Source of the DNA: Nocardia anocheti
Lineage (GTDB): Bacteria > Actinomycetota > Actinomycetes > Mycobacteriales > Mycobacteriaceae
Direction of reading: 5' to 3'
DNA: 64,000 nt
NCBI RefSeq assembly: GCF_029675105.1
Contig: NZ_JAQQFV010000009.1
Location: 62,001-126,000, forward strand
Positions 1-9,032 of the stretch are shown piece after piece. The notes beneath the pieces were generated by a model. The model was not told the origin of the DNA. It saw only the letters and a list, made by a program, of their open reading frames with translations, and did not search any database. Position numbers and translations under genes: made by a program. Position 1 is the stretch's first letter; each line of letters opens with the position of its first letter.

Positions 1-13
1 GAGTTCATCACTG

Positions 14-1474
14 GTGTCAACGTTGTTAGGCAATGAGCCCGAACTGTGCCGGGTCTCGGTGATCGGGGGTGACACCCAACTCGACATCGGTCTGCCCGCC
101 ACGGTACCGATCGCGGGATTCATCGGAGACCTGGTTTCCCTCATCCGCTCACGCGATCCGCGCCTGCCCGACGGCGACGAGGACACCGCCCCCGTCCGCG
201 CCCAGCACTGGACCCTGGCCCGGCTCGGCCAGGACCCGTTGGCGCCCAGCCGAACCCTCACCGAGGCCGAGGTCTACGACGGTGAACTGCTGGTGCTCAG
301 CCCGGTGACCCGCAAGGAGGCACCGGCCCTCTTCGACGATGTCATCGATGCCGTATCCCGGCTCACCGCAGGCGAATTCCGGGGCTGGTCCGGCTCGGCC
401 GCGCGCTGGACCGGTCTGGTCCTGGCGACCGTCGCCATACTCGCCGCGCTCGTGCTGCTGATCGACTCCCGCGCCGACGGCGATCCGCTCGCCCCGGCCT
501 TCGCGCTGCTCGGCACCGGCATCGTGGCCTCGGCCGCCGCGGGCATCGCGGCCCGCAAATACCTCGACACCATCACCGGCAACTGGTTGTCGCTGCACGC
601 GTTGCTGTTGCTGCTCGGCGGTGGCGCGCTGCTGGTACCCGGCCCGCTGGGTGCCGCGCACATCCTGCTCGGCGGCGTCGTCGTGCTCGTCGCCGCCATC
701 GCCGGATACCGGATCACCGGTTCCGGGGCCGGGCTGTTCGCCGCCGCCATCGCGATGAGCGTGATCGCCGCCGGGTCGGCCACCGTGTCGCTGATCTGGC
801 ACCCGGCGACGCCGAAACTGTTCTCCGGCATCCTCATCGCCGGAATCGTCCTGCTGTCCTCGGTCCCGCGACTGGCCGCGGTCGCCGCCCGGCTGCCCAT
901 TCCGCCGGTGCCCACCGCCGGTGGCGCCATCGACCCGGCCGACCACGAGCAGCGCCCGACCATCGAGGGCATCGGCGCGATCGGGGCGATCGCGCTGCCC
1001 TCGGCCGCCGGACTCGGCGAACGCGCCCGGGTGGCCAACCAGATCCAGACCGGACTGGTCGTCGCCTGCGCGGTGAGCGCGGGCCTGGGGGCCATCGGCG
1101 CGGCCGATCCGTTCGGCGCGTACCACTCCGGCGGGGTGGCGCTGGCCGTGATCACCGCCGTCATCCTGTGCCTGCGCGGTCGCTCCTACGCCGACCTCGC
1201 CCAGGCCGCGATCCTGATCAGCGGCGGCGCGCTCACCCTGCTGGCGGTGCTGACCGGGCTCGGACTCGGCCACGGCGGACTGGAATACGGCGCGGTCGCC
1301 CTGCTGCTGCTCACCGCCCTCGGGGTGGTCGCCTTCGGGGTGATCGGGCCGCACATCGAGGTGACGCCGGTGACCCGGCGCATGATCGAGATCTTCGAAT
1401 ACCTGCTCATCATCGCGCTGATCCCGTTGGCGCTGTGGGTGATGGACGTGTACTCGACCGCTCGCAACATATGA
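14..1474 (+). CDS. eccD: Type VII secretion membrane protein EccD (first ESX module)
   Basis: EccD forms the central membrane vestibule of ESX secretion systems. The first ~95 residues look like the ubiquitin/YukD-like cytosolic domain (CRVSVIGGDTQLDIGLPA). The rest is a chain of about eleven hydrophobic segments ending near VMDVYSTARNI, and 486 aa is normal for the family. The GTG at 14 gives a sensible N terminus, but the frame is open to the window edge and the ribosome site is weak, so an upstream start cannot be excluded. The stop overlaps the mycP start by 4 bp (ATGA), so the two genes are probably translationally coupled. Missing partners (eccB, eccE, esx) may lie upstream of the window. 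Confidence 0.9.
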   Translation: MSTLLGNEPELCRVSVIGGDTQLDIGLPATVPIAGFIGDLVSLIRSRDPRLPDGDEDTAPVRAQHWTLARLGQDPLAPSRTLTEAEVYDGELLVLSPVTRKEAPALFDDVIDAVSRLTAGEFRGWSGSAARWTGLVLATVAILAALVLLIDSRADGDPLAPAFALLGTGIVASAAAGIAARKYLDTITGNWLSLHALLLLLGGGALLVPGPLGAAHILLGGVVVLVAAIAGYRITGSGAGLFAAAIAMSVIAAGSATVSLIWHPATPKLFSGILIAGIVLLSSVPRLAAVAARLPIPPVPTAGGAIDPADHEQRPTIEGIGAIGAIALPSAAGLGERARVANQIQTGLVVACAVSAGLGAIGAADPFGAYHSGGVALAVITAVILCLRGRSYADLAQAAILISGGALTLLAVLTGLGLGHGGLEYGAVALLLLTALGVVAFGVIGPHIEVTPVTRRMIEIFEYLLIIALIPLALWVMDVYSTARNI

Positions 1475-2880
1475 CCCGGCTACCCCGACGGCGGACCACC
1501 GCGCGACTGACCACCGTCGCCGCGATCCTGTCCGCGGTGGCCGGAATCCCCTCACCCGCCCTCGCGCTCGGCCCGCCCACCATCGATCCCGGCGCGCTCG
1601 TGGCGGCCCAGGTGCTCAGTACGCGGCCAGCGCCGCTGGAACCCACCGAGCAGCGTGAGCTGTGCGCCGAACCCCTGCTGCGCGGCGGGCCGCCCAGCGA
1701 GGCGCCGATCGCCCAGCAGGTGCTCGATCTGCCCTCGGCCTGGCAGTTCAGTCGCGGTGCCGGTCAGAAGGTGGCCGTCATCGACACCGGGGTGAACCGG
1801 CATCCCCGGCTGCCCGCGCTGCAACCCGGCGGCGACTACGTCAGCGACAGCGACGGCACCGTCGACTGCGACGGCCACGGCACCCTGGTCGCGGGCATCA
1901 TCGCCGCCCAGCCCTCGCCCGACGACGCCTTCGCCGGTGTCGCGCCCGACGCGGAGATCCTGAGCATCCGGCAGTTGAGCCTGGCCTACGAGGCCAAGGA
2001 CCGCCGGGGCGCGCAGCGTCCGCCCGGCGAACTGCGCAGCGACGGGTACGGCAGCGTCCTCACCCTGGCCGCCGCGGTCGTGCGCGCGGTCGACCTGGGC
2101 GCGACCGTCGTCAACATCTCCGAGGTCGCCTGCACGGCGGCCGGGGGCGACACCGCCGACAGCTCGCTCGGCGCCGCCGTGAAATACGCCTACGAACGCA
2201 ATGTGGTCGTGGTCGCCGCGGCGGGCAATGTGGAGTCCGGCGGCGCCTGCCAGACCCAGAACGAGGGCTCCGGCTGGAGTTCGGTGGCGACCGTTCCCAC
2301 CCCGGCCTGGTTCGCCCCGTACGTCCTCGCGGTCGCCTCGATCGACGCCGACGGCAAGCCCTCGGCGCTGTCGCTGCGCGGGCCGTGGGTCGGTGTCGCC
2401 GCGATCGGCCGGAATATCGTCTCGCTCGACAGCAAGCCGGGCGGCACCGGCCTGGTCGACGGCGTGCAGACCACCCAGGGTGTGCAACCGGTCGACGGAA
2501 CCAGTTTCGCCGCACCCTATGTGGCCGGACTGGCCGCCCTGGTCCGGGCGAAGTTCCCCGAACTGAGCGCCCAGCAGGTGATGGACCGCATCACCCGCAC
2601 CGCGCACGCGCCCGGCCGTGGCCGCGATGACGCCATCGGCGCCGGGCTGATCGACCCGCTGGCCGCGCTCACCGCCCCGCTGCCCGCCGAACCGGTGAGC
2701 GCGGGCGCCGACGAGGGCCACGTCATCGCGGCGCCGGTCGCGCCCCCGGCACCGGACCCACGGCCACGGCAGGTCGCGATCATCGGCTCGCTGGCCCTGC
2801 TCACGATGCTCGGAGTCGGTGCCGCGCTGAGCTTTCCGTTCCGCACGCGGCGCGCCGACCTGAATTCGGAATTCGAGTAG
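1471..2880 (+). CDS. mycP: Mycosin, ESX-associated subtilisin-like protease (first module)
   Basis: This is a membrane-anchored S8 serine protease of 469 aa, the mycosin of an ESX system. It has an N-terminal signal segment (LTTVAAILSAVAGIPSPALA). The catalytic triad reads D105 (VIDTGV), H136 (DGHGTLVAGI) and S345 (GTSFAAPYVAG), with the oxyanion Asn in AAAGN. A C-terminal transmembrane helix (IIGSLALLTMLGVGAALSF) precedes a short basic tail. The ATG at 1471 overlaps the eccD stop. A longer in-frame extension starting inside eccD was rejected because it has no signal peptide. Mycosins are needed for ESX complex stability and can trim substrates. eccC follows after 11 bp. Confidence 0.92.
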   Translation: MTRLPRRRTTARLTTVAAILSAVAGIPSPALALGPPTIDPGALVAAQVLSTRPAPLEPTEQRELCAEPLLRGGPPSEAPIAQQVLDLPSAWQFSRGAGQKVAVIDTGVNRHPRLPALQPGGDYVSDSDGTVDCDGHGTLVAGIIAAQPSPDDAFAGVAPDAEILSIRQLSLAYEAKDRRGAQRPPGELRSDGYGSVLTLAAAVVRAVDLGATVVNISEVACTAAGGDTADSSLGAAVKYAYERNVVVVAAAGNVESGGACQTQNEGSGWSSVATVPTPAWFAPYVLAVASIDADGKPSALSLRGPWVGVAAIGRNIVSLDSKPGGTGLVDGVQTTQGVQPVDGTSFAAPYVAGLAALVRAKFPELSAQQVMDRITRTAHAPGRGRDDAIGAGLIDPLAALTAPLPAEPVSAGADEGHVIAAPVAPPAPDPRPRQVAIIGSLALLTMLGVGAALSFPFRTRRADLNSEFE

Positions 2881-2891
2881 TAGAGGCAACG

Positions 2892-5800
2892 ATGGCTACC
2901 GAAGGTTTCGTCCGACGTCCCCGTATCGCGCCGCCGCGCGCGCCGGGTGGTGAAGTCGCGCTCACCCCGCCGCCGGAGATCCAGCGCGCGCTCCCGGCAC
3001 CGCTGATGATGAAGCTGATGCCCGTCATCATGGTCGTCGCGGTGGTCGGCATGATCGCCATGATGGCGTCGATGGGTCGCAGCCTGCTGTCGAACCCGAT
3101 GTCGATGATGTTCCCGATGATGATGCTCATGTCGATGGTCGGCATGATGGCGGGCATGCGCGGCGGCGGCCCCAAGCGCGCGGTCGAGCTCAACGAGGAA
3201 CGCAAGGACTACTTCCGCTACCTGGACCAGGTGCGCAAGGACGTGCGCACCACCGGTTCCAAGCAGCTCGAGACGCTGGGCTGGAGTCATCCCGAGCCCG
3301 CCGACCTCGCCTCGCTCGTCGGCAGCAGGCGGATGTGGGAGCGCAGGCCCAACGATCCCGACTTCGGACACGTGCGCGTCGGCGTCGGCAGCCACCGCCT
3401 GGCCACCAAGCTGGCCCGCCCGGAGACCGGCCCGCTCGAGGACCTGGAACCGGTGTCCACCGTGGCGCTGCGCCGATTCGTGCGCACCCACTCCGTCGTG
3501 CACGGCCTGCCGACCGCGGTGTCGCTGCGCGCGTTCCCCGCCATCAACATCGGCGGCCCCGACGCCGACGCCAGGGAACTGGTGCGCGCGATGCTGATGG
3601 AACTGACCACCTTCCACGGCCCCGACCATCTCGCCGTCGCGATCGTGTGCGCCGATCCCGACACCCACTGGGCGTGGGCGAAATGGCTACCGCACCTGCA
3701 ACATCCGACTCAGCGTGACGGGCTCGGCTCGGCGCGGATGATGTACACCTCCCTCGGCGAACTCGAGTCGGCCCTACAGACCGAACTGCTCGAACGCGGC
3801 CGGTTCATGCGCAATCCGCAGCCGACCCAGGGCCGCCTGCACCTGGTGATCGTCATCGACGACGGCTACATCAGCGGCAACGAACGCGTCATCAACGAGT
3901 CCGGCCTGGACTCGGTGACCGTGCTCGACCTCACCGCGCCCGAGCACGGCCTGGCCGCCCGGCGCGGTCTGCAACTGGTCGTCGGCGAGGGCGAGGTCTC
4001 GGCGCGCAGCGCGGCCGGGGTCGAGCGCTTCGCCTCGGCCGACCGGGTGAGCGTGGCCGAGGCGGAATCCTTCGCCCGCGACCTGGCCCGCTACCGGCTC
4101 GCGACGGCGGCGCAGATCGTCAACCTGGGGGAGGGCACCACCGCCGATCCCGGCCTCATGGCCCTGCTGCGCATCCCCGACGCCGCCCAGATCGATCCGG
4201 CCCGGGTGTGGCGGCCGCGGACCGCGCGCGAACGGCTGCGGGTCCCGATCGGCATCACCCCCGACGGCACCCCGGTCGAGATCGACATCAAGGAATCGGC
4301 CGAGAACGGCATGGGCCCGCACGGGCTGTGCATCGGCGCCACCGGCTCGGGCAAGTCGGAATTCCTGCGCACGCTGGTGTTGTCGATGGTCACCACGCAC
4401 TCCCCGGACGCGCTGAACCTGGTCCTGGTCGACTTCAAGGGCGGCGCGACCTTCCTCGGACTGGACTCGCTGCCGCACGTCGCGGCGGTGATCACCAACC
4501 TGGAAGAGGAACTGTCGCTGGTCGACCGCATGAAGGACGCGCTCGCCGGTGAGATGAACCGCCGCCAGGAACTGCTGCGCTCGGCGGGCAACTACGCCAA
4601 TGTCACCGACTACGAGAAGGCCAGGGCCGCGGGCGTTCCGCTCGACCCGCTACCCGCGCTGTTCGTCGTCGTCGACGAGTTCTCCGAACTGCTCTCGCAG
4701 AAGCCCGATTTCGCCGAACTGTTCGTGATGATCGGCCGACTCGGCCGCTCGCTGCACGTGCATCTGCTGCTGGCCTCACAGCGGCTCGAGGAGAACAAGC
4801 TGCGCGGGCTGGAATCACACCTGTCCTACCGCATCGGCCTACGCACCTTCTCCGCCAACGAATCCCGCGCGGTCCTGGGCATCACCGACGCCTACCACCT
4901 GCCCAGCGTGCCCGGCGCGGGCTACCTCAAGAGCGACGCCTCCGAACCGTTGCGCTTCAACGCCAGCTACGTCTCCGGGCCCTACGTGGCGCCCGCGGGG
5001 ACCGTCACCGGTGACGACGGCGCGCCCGTCGCAGGTCAGCGCCCCGTGGTGTTCACCGCGGCCCCGGTCGAGGTGACCGAGGTCGACGAGCCCGAGGACG
5101 CCCCGCTGCGTGGCCTGCCCGAACTCCCGCCGCCCCCGCCGTCGGGTCCCGCCGCCGAGGAAGGCATTCCGGACTCGCTGCTGGACGTGGTGGTCAAGCG
5201 CCTCACCGGTCATGGCCGCCCGGCGCACGAGGTCTGGCTGCCGCCGCTGGAGGAATCCCCGACCGCCGACATGCTGCTGCCCGATCCGGACTGGCGCTCG
5301 CCGGTCAACCGGCACGGCCAGCTGTGGATGCCGATCGGTGTCATCGACAAGCCCTACGAGCAGCGGCGCGACGTGCTCACCATCAATCTGGCTGGCGCGC
5401 TGGGCAATGTGGCCGTCGTCGGTGGTCCGCAGTCGGGCAAGTCGACCACGCTGCGCACCATCATCATGGCCGCCGCGGCCACCCACACCCCCGAACAGGT
5501 GCAGTTCTACTGCCTCGACTTCGGTGGCGGCAGCATGGCGGGCCTGGTCGGTGTGCCGCACGTGGGTTCGGTCGCGGGCCGACTCGACGGTGACCGGGTG
5601 CGCCGCACCATCGCCGAGCTGACCACCCTGCTGCGCCAGCGCGAGGAACGCTTCGCCGAACTCGGCATCGAATCCATGGCCGAGTTCCGCCGCCGCAAGT
5701 TCTCCGCGCTGGAGGCCCGCCAGATCAACGGCACCACTGCGGCTCCCGGCGATCCGCTCGCGGCGGACCTGTTCGGTGACGTCTTCCTGGTCATCGACGG

Positions 5801-6947
5801 CTGGTCGGCCATCCGCGAGGAATTCGACCTGCTCGAGGGCCAGATCAACGCCATCGCGGCGCAGGGTCTGTCCTTCGGCATCCACCTGATGATCGGCGCC
5901 TCCCGCTGGGCCGAGATCCGCCCGGTGGTCAAGGACCAGATCGGCACCAGGATCGAACTGCGCCTCGGTGACCCCAGCGATTCGGAGATGGGCCGCCGCG
6001 TGGCCCATCAGGTGCCGGTCGGCAAGCCGGGACGTGGCCTCACCGCCGAACACCTGCACATGCTGATCGCGCTGCCGCGCCTGGACTCCGACTCCGACCC
6101 GAGCACCGTCGCCGACGGCGTGACCAGGGCGCGCGAAGGGCTCACCGCGCTCTACCCGGGCCGCCGCGCGCCCGAGGTCAGGATGCTGCCGCTGAGCTTC
6201 CCGCGCGAACAACTGCTGGCCACCGCGCGCGAACAGGGCATCGAACTCGACAACACCCGCGTCGTCGTGGGACTCGGCGAATCCGAATTGCAGCCGCTGG
6301 TCCTGGATTTCGGGATCGAGCCGCACTTCATGGCCTTCGCCGACGTGGAATGCGGCAAGACCACGCTGCTGCGCAATATCGCGATGAGCATCGCCGAACA
6401 GTCCGGGTCCGACGGCGCCAGGGTGATCCTCATCGACTACCGCCGCACCATGCTCGGCGTGCTCGAGGGCGACGTGCTGGCCGGGTACTCCACCTCCTCG
6501 CAGACCTGCGGCCAGATGATCTCCGAGGTCGCCACCTACCTGTCCAAGCGGATTCCCGGCGCCGACATCACCCAGCAGCAGTTGCGCGACCGCAGCTGGT
6601 GGAGCGGGCCGGAACTCTATGTCCTCGTCGACGACTACGACATGGTCGCCACCGGCTCGATCAACCCGTTCGCACCGCTGCTCGAATACCTGCCCCAGGC
6701 TCGCGATGTGGGCCTGCACCTGGTCGTCACCCGGCGGATGGGCGGGGTCTCGCGCGCCCTCTACGACCCGATCCTCGGCGCCATGAAGAACCTGTCCGTG
6801 CAGACGCTGATCATGAGCGGCTCCCGGGAAGAGGGCAAACTCGTCGGCGAGATCCGCCCGAGCAAGATGCCGCCCGGGCGCGGCACGCTGGTCTCGCGCA
6901 GCCAGGGTATCGAGATGGTCCAGGTCGCCGACCTACCGCAGCTGTGA
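2892..6947 (+). CDS. eccC: EccC ATPase of the first ESX module (EccCa-EccCb fusion)
   Basis: EccC is the FtsK/SpoIIIE-type motor that selects and drives ESX substrates. This 1351-aa protein is one polypeptide (not split into EccCa and EccCb). Two methionine-rich transmembrane helices lie at ~35-90. Three P-loop domains follow: GATGSGKS near residue 482, GGPQSGKS near 844 and ADVECGKT near 1150. Walker B-like strands LVLVDFKGG and LFVVVDEFSEL are present. The third P-loop departs from GxxxxGK[ST], with Ala in place of the first Gly, whereas the EccC at 32946 keeps GDSESGKT. The gene ends the eccD-mycP-eccC run and converges on the GNAT gene with 2 bp between stops. Confidence 0.93.
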   Translation: MATEGFVRRPRIAPPRAPGGEVALTPPPEIQRALPAPLMMKLMPVIMVVAVVGMIAMMASMGRSLLSNPMSMMFPMMMLMSMVGMMAGMRGGGPKRAVELNEERKDYFRYLDQVRKDVRTTGSKQLETLGWSHPEPADLASLVGSRRMWERRPNDPDFGHVRVGVGSHRLATKLARPETGPLEDLEPVSTVALRRFVRTHSVVHGLPTAVSLRAFPAINIGGPDADARELVRAMLMELTTFHGPDHLAVAIVCADPDTHWAWAKWLPHLQHPTQRDGLGSARMMYTSLGELESALQTELLERGRFMRNPQPTQGRLHLVIVIDDGYISGNERVINESGLDSVTVLDLTAPEHGLAARRGLQLVVGEGEVSARSAAGVERFASADRVSVAEAESFARDLARYRLATAAQIVNLGEGTTADPGLMALLRIPDAAQIDPARVWRPRTARERLRVPIGITPDGTPVEIDIKESAENGMGPHGLCIGATGSGKSEFLRTLVLSMVTTHSPDALNLVLVDFKGGATFLGLDSLPHVAAVITNLEEELSLVDRMKDALAGEMNRRQELLRSAGNYANVTDYEKARAAGVPLDPLPALFVVVDEFSELLSQKPDFAELFVMIGRLGRSLHVHLLLASQRLEENKLRGLESHLSYRIGLRTFSANESRAVLGITDAYHLPSVPGAGYLKSDASEPLRFNASYVSGPYVAPAGTVTGDDGAPVAGQRPVVFTAAPVEVTEVDEPEDAPLRGLPELPPPPPSGPAAEEGIPDSLLDVVVKRLTGHGRPAHEVWLPPLEESPTADMLLPDPDWRSPVNRHGQLWMPIGVIDKPYEQRRDVLTINLAGALGNVAVVGGPQSGKSTTLRTIIMAAAATHTPEQVQFYCLDFGGGSMAGLVGVPHVGSVAGRLDGDRVRRTIAELTTLLRQREERFAELGIESMAEFRRRKFSALEARQINGTTAAPGDPLAADLFGDVFLVIDGWSAIREEFDLLEGQINAIAAQGLSFGIHLMIGASRWAEIRPVVKDQIGTRIELRLGDPSDSEMGRRVAHQVPVGKPGRGLTAEHLHMLIALPRLDSDSDPSTVADGVTRAREGLTALYPGRRAPEVRMLPLSFPREQLLATAREQGIELDNTRVVVGLGESELQPLVLDFGIEPHFMAFADVECGKTTLLRNIAMSIAEQSGSDGARVILIDYRRTMLGVLEGDVLAGYSTSSQTCGQMISEVATYLSKRIPGADITQQQLRDRSWWSGPELYVLVDDYDMVATGSINPFAPLLEYLPQARDVGLHLVVTRRMGGVSRALYDPILGAMKNLSVQTLIMSGSREEGKLVGEIRPSKMPPGRGTLVSRSQGIEMVQVADLPQL

Positions 6948-6949
6948 AC

Positions 6950-7537
6950 TCAGTCCAGCACGGTGGCCGCCGAGAACGGTAGCCGCGTGCTGGGGGCGCG
7001 CCCCCGACGCGGCGGACACGGCTCGACGCGGCGCTCGAACAGCGCCCGCGACGGGCCGGTGGTCGCCGGTCCCGCGATGCGCGCCAGCACGAAACCGGCG
7101 CGGCGGTAGTAGTCGTGCAATTCGGTATTGGTGGTCCAGGCGTCGAGGCGCACCCACGGGCGGCGCTCGTGCTGGGCGAGATGGGCGGCGTGGGTGAGCA
7201 TGTGGTGGCCCACCCGGCGGCCCGCGAAACGCAGGTCGACGATCATGAAGTGCACGATCACCGACTCGGCCAGCTCCCACGGCGACCACAGTCCCGGGTC
7301 GGCCCGGTGGTTGACGGTGATCGTGCCCGCCGCCTCCCCGTCGACCTCGGCGATCCACGTCTCACCCGCGTCCAGGGAGCGCCCCACCGCACCGGCGAAG
7401 ATCTCGATCGGGCGCCCGCGCCCGGCGACCGTCCACTGGTCGGAGCCACGGGCGGTGAGCCAGGCGGTGCGTTGCACGCGCAGGCGGCAGATCAGCGGCA
7501 GGTCGCCCAGGATGGCCGGGCGCATGCCCACGGTCAT
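6950..7537 (-). CDS. GNAT-family N-acetyltransferase
   Basis: The 195-aa protein has the GNAT layout: an early FxxxxxTAWLTARG region, central strands with VIVHFMIVDLRFAGRRVG resembling the acetyl-CoA-binding V-x-x-x-x-R/Q-x-x-G motif, and a C-terminal LHDYYRRAGFVLAR segment typical of the fold. The ATG at 7537 overlaps the stop of the upstream gntR gene (ATGA), which fixes the start and implies one operon. The longer frame upstream is a shadow of gntR. The substrate is unknown. Similar GntR-GNAT pairs are frequent in Nocardia and Streptomyces. Confidence 0.75.
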   Translation of the reverse strand: MTVGMRPAILGDLPLICRLRVQRTAWLTARGSDQWTVAGRGRPIEIFAGAVGRSLDAGETWIAEVDGEAAGTITVNHRADPGLWSPWELAESVIVHFMIVDLRFAGRRVGHHMLTHAAHLAQHERRPWVRLDAWTTNTELHDYYRRAGFVLARIAGPATTGPSRALFERRVEPCPPRRGRAPSTRLPFSAATVLD

Positions 7538-8343
7538 GGCAGGGCGACGGCAGGCCCGGGTGCGATGCCGAGGGTCCGGGCGATGACGTCGGTGCCCGCC
7601 GCGTCGCCGAGTTGGTAGGCCAGCCGGTTGCGGCCCGCCTGGGAACGATGCCGGGTCGCCCGGGTGACCCGCTCGTGGTTGGCGCCGATGCGCAGGTGAT
7701 CGAGCAGGACGGTGCCGGTGGCGACACCGAGGACCGCGGCCTCCTCGGCGGTCGCCGGACGGGCCAGCACGGTGTCGCGATGGGCGGTCTCGCCGTAGCC
7801 GCGGTCGGCCAGGCGGCGGGTGGTGCCCTCGGGGATGTCGCGCGGGGAGTCGAGACCGGCCGCCTCGGCCAGATCGCGTGGGTAGAAACTCACCTCCCAC
7901 GACCACGGTTCGTTATCGAGGTGTTGTACGACGGTGCGGGCGAGTACCCAGGAGTCCACGGGCACGCCGAGCCACTGGGCCACCTGCGCGTCGGCCGGTT
8001 CCATCCTGGTACTGAATTCCTTGGACGGTTCCCGATTGGCCGCGCGCGCGATCTCGGAGAAGATGTCGTGCGAGGACTTGGGTCGATCGCGCCGGATGTG
8101 GTCGGTGACCACGGATTCGAGCACCTGCTGGTTGCGCACGATGGTGCCACGGGAAGTCGCTGTGTAGACCAGGTTTTCGGCGACCAGCACCTGAATCGCG
8201 TTGCGCGCGGTGGTGATCGAGACCTGCATCTGCTCGGCGAGTTCGGAATGGCTGGGCAGCCGGTCGCCCGGTTTCCACGTGCCCGCGCGGATCTCCTCAC
8301 GGAGGAGGTTCGCGATCCGGAGGTAGGTAGGACCGTCCGCCAT
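7534..8343 (-). CDS. GntR-family (HutC/UTRA type) transcriptional regulator
   Basis: This 269-aa regulator has an N-terminal winged helix-turn-helix (residues ~5-70: LRIANLLREEIRAGTWKPGD, then SHSELAEQMQVS). A C-terminal effector domain of UTRA type follows (~95-260, including the typical VLARTVVQ and ITSVARPATAEEA-like segments). Effectors of this class are small ligands, but the sequence does not show which one. It is co-transcribed with the GNAT gene through a 4-bp overlap. An inverted repeat in its promoter (8366-8396) is a candidate autoregulatory site shared with the divergent gene at 8487. Confidence 0.85.
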   Translation of the reverse strand: MADGPTYLRIANLLREEIRAGTWKPGDRLPSHSELAEQMQVSITTARNAIQVLVAENLVYTATSRGTIVRNQQVLESVVTDHIRRDRPKSSHDIFSEIARAANREPSKEFSTRMEPADAQVAQWLGVPVDSWVLARTVVQHLDNEPWSWEVSFYPRDLAEAAGLDSPRDIPEGTTRRLADRGYGETAHRDTVLARPATAEEAAVLGVATGTVLLDHLRIGANHERVTRATRHRSQAGRNRLAYQLGDAAGTDVIARTLGIAPGPAVALP

Positions 8344-8365
8344 CGTGCTCCTCGGTAGGTCGTGC

Positions 8366-8396
8366 AGGTAACGAAGTGTACTCGTCTGGGTTACCT
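8366..8396. promoter_or_regulatory. Inverted repeat in the gntR / DUF4254 divergent promoter
   Basis: Perfect 7-bp arms AGGTAAC (8366-8372) and GTTACCT (8390-8396) flank 17 bp. A possible minus-strand -10 box for gntR (TACACT, complement of 8375-8380) lies inside. An outer pair CGGTAGGT/ACCTACGG is nearly symmetrical too. Binding by the adjacent GntR protein is inference; the spacing is wide for a single dimer. Confidence 0.4.
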
Positions 8397-8411
8397 ACGG
8401 CCGAGTAATGC

Positions 8412-8440
8412 TTGACAGGAAGCTTGCGAGGTTTATTGTA
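8412..8440 (+). promoter_or_regulatory. Sigma-70-type promoter for the DUF4254-like gene
   Basis: TTGACA at 8412-8417 is followed after 17 bp by ATTGTA at 8435-8440 (or TATTGT one base earlier). A consensus -35 box with ideal spacing is uncommon in DNA of this GC content. Transcription would start near 8447, about 40 bp ahead of the GTG at 8487. Confidence 0.55.
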
Positions 8441-8486
8441 ATGAACGTCCTGATCCGGTGCTGTGCGGCGATGACGGCGAGGCAAC

Positions 8487-9017
8487 GTGGCTGGTTCGGA
8501 GAGTTCTACGGTCGTAATGGCTTTCCCCGACACACTCCGGTGTGTCGATACCGCCGGGCCGCCCGCGAGTACCGGTCTGCTCCCGCTCTCCGATCTTCTC
8601 GTCCGGGCGTGTCGCGGACATCGGGTCGTCGGGGGTCCGCTGCTGTGGTTCGCGCGCGATCTCGCTGTGCTGCACGAGAAACGGGTCGTCGGCCGGGGTG
8701 GCTTCGTCGACACCGATCCGCAGGTCATGCGTGAGATCGACTGCCGCCGAAGCGAACTGGTCCTGGCGATCGACGACTGGGTGCTGCGCGGAGTTCCGCA
8801 GCACCGGCTCGGCGCGACACTGCACACCGAGACGATCGGCGCGGTGATCGACCGGCTGGCCGAGTCGTCGGTGCGCGCGCACCACGCGCTGATGACCCTG
8901 GCCGCCCACGACGAGATGCTGCACTCCGCCTGGCACCACCTGGCCGAACTGGCCGACGCCTACGACGACCTGGTCCGCGATGTGCTGGCAGGACGGCGCA
9001 GGCTGCCGGAGTGGTGA
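8487..9017 (+). CDS. DUF4254-like protein of unknown function
   Basis: The 176-aa protein matches what I recall of the actinobacterial DUF4254 family: an LSDLLVRACRG opening, an LAVLHEKR segment, an acidic E-I-D-C-R-R helix, LHTETIGAVIDRLAE in the middle and a C-terminal LAELADAYDDLV helix. It looks all-helical and cytosolic, with no signal peptide or membrane span. The function is unknown. The GTG at 8487 is preceded by GCGAGG; an in-frame ATG at 8517 is possible. It is monocistronic with a strong upstream promoter and converges on the EspI-like gene. Confidence 0.6.
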   Translation: MAGSESSTVVMAFPDTLRCVDTAGPPASTGLLPLSDLLVRACRGHRVVGGPLLWFARDLAVLHEKRVVGRGGFVDTDPQVMREIDCRRSELVLAIDDWVLRGVPQHRLGATLHTETIGAVIDRLAESSVRAHHALMTLAAHDEMLHSAWHHLAELADAYDDLVRDVLAGRRRLPEW

Positions 9018-9032
9018 TCCGGCAGCCGCGCC

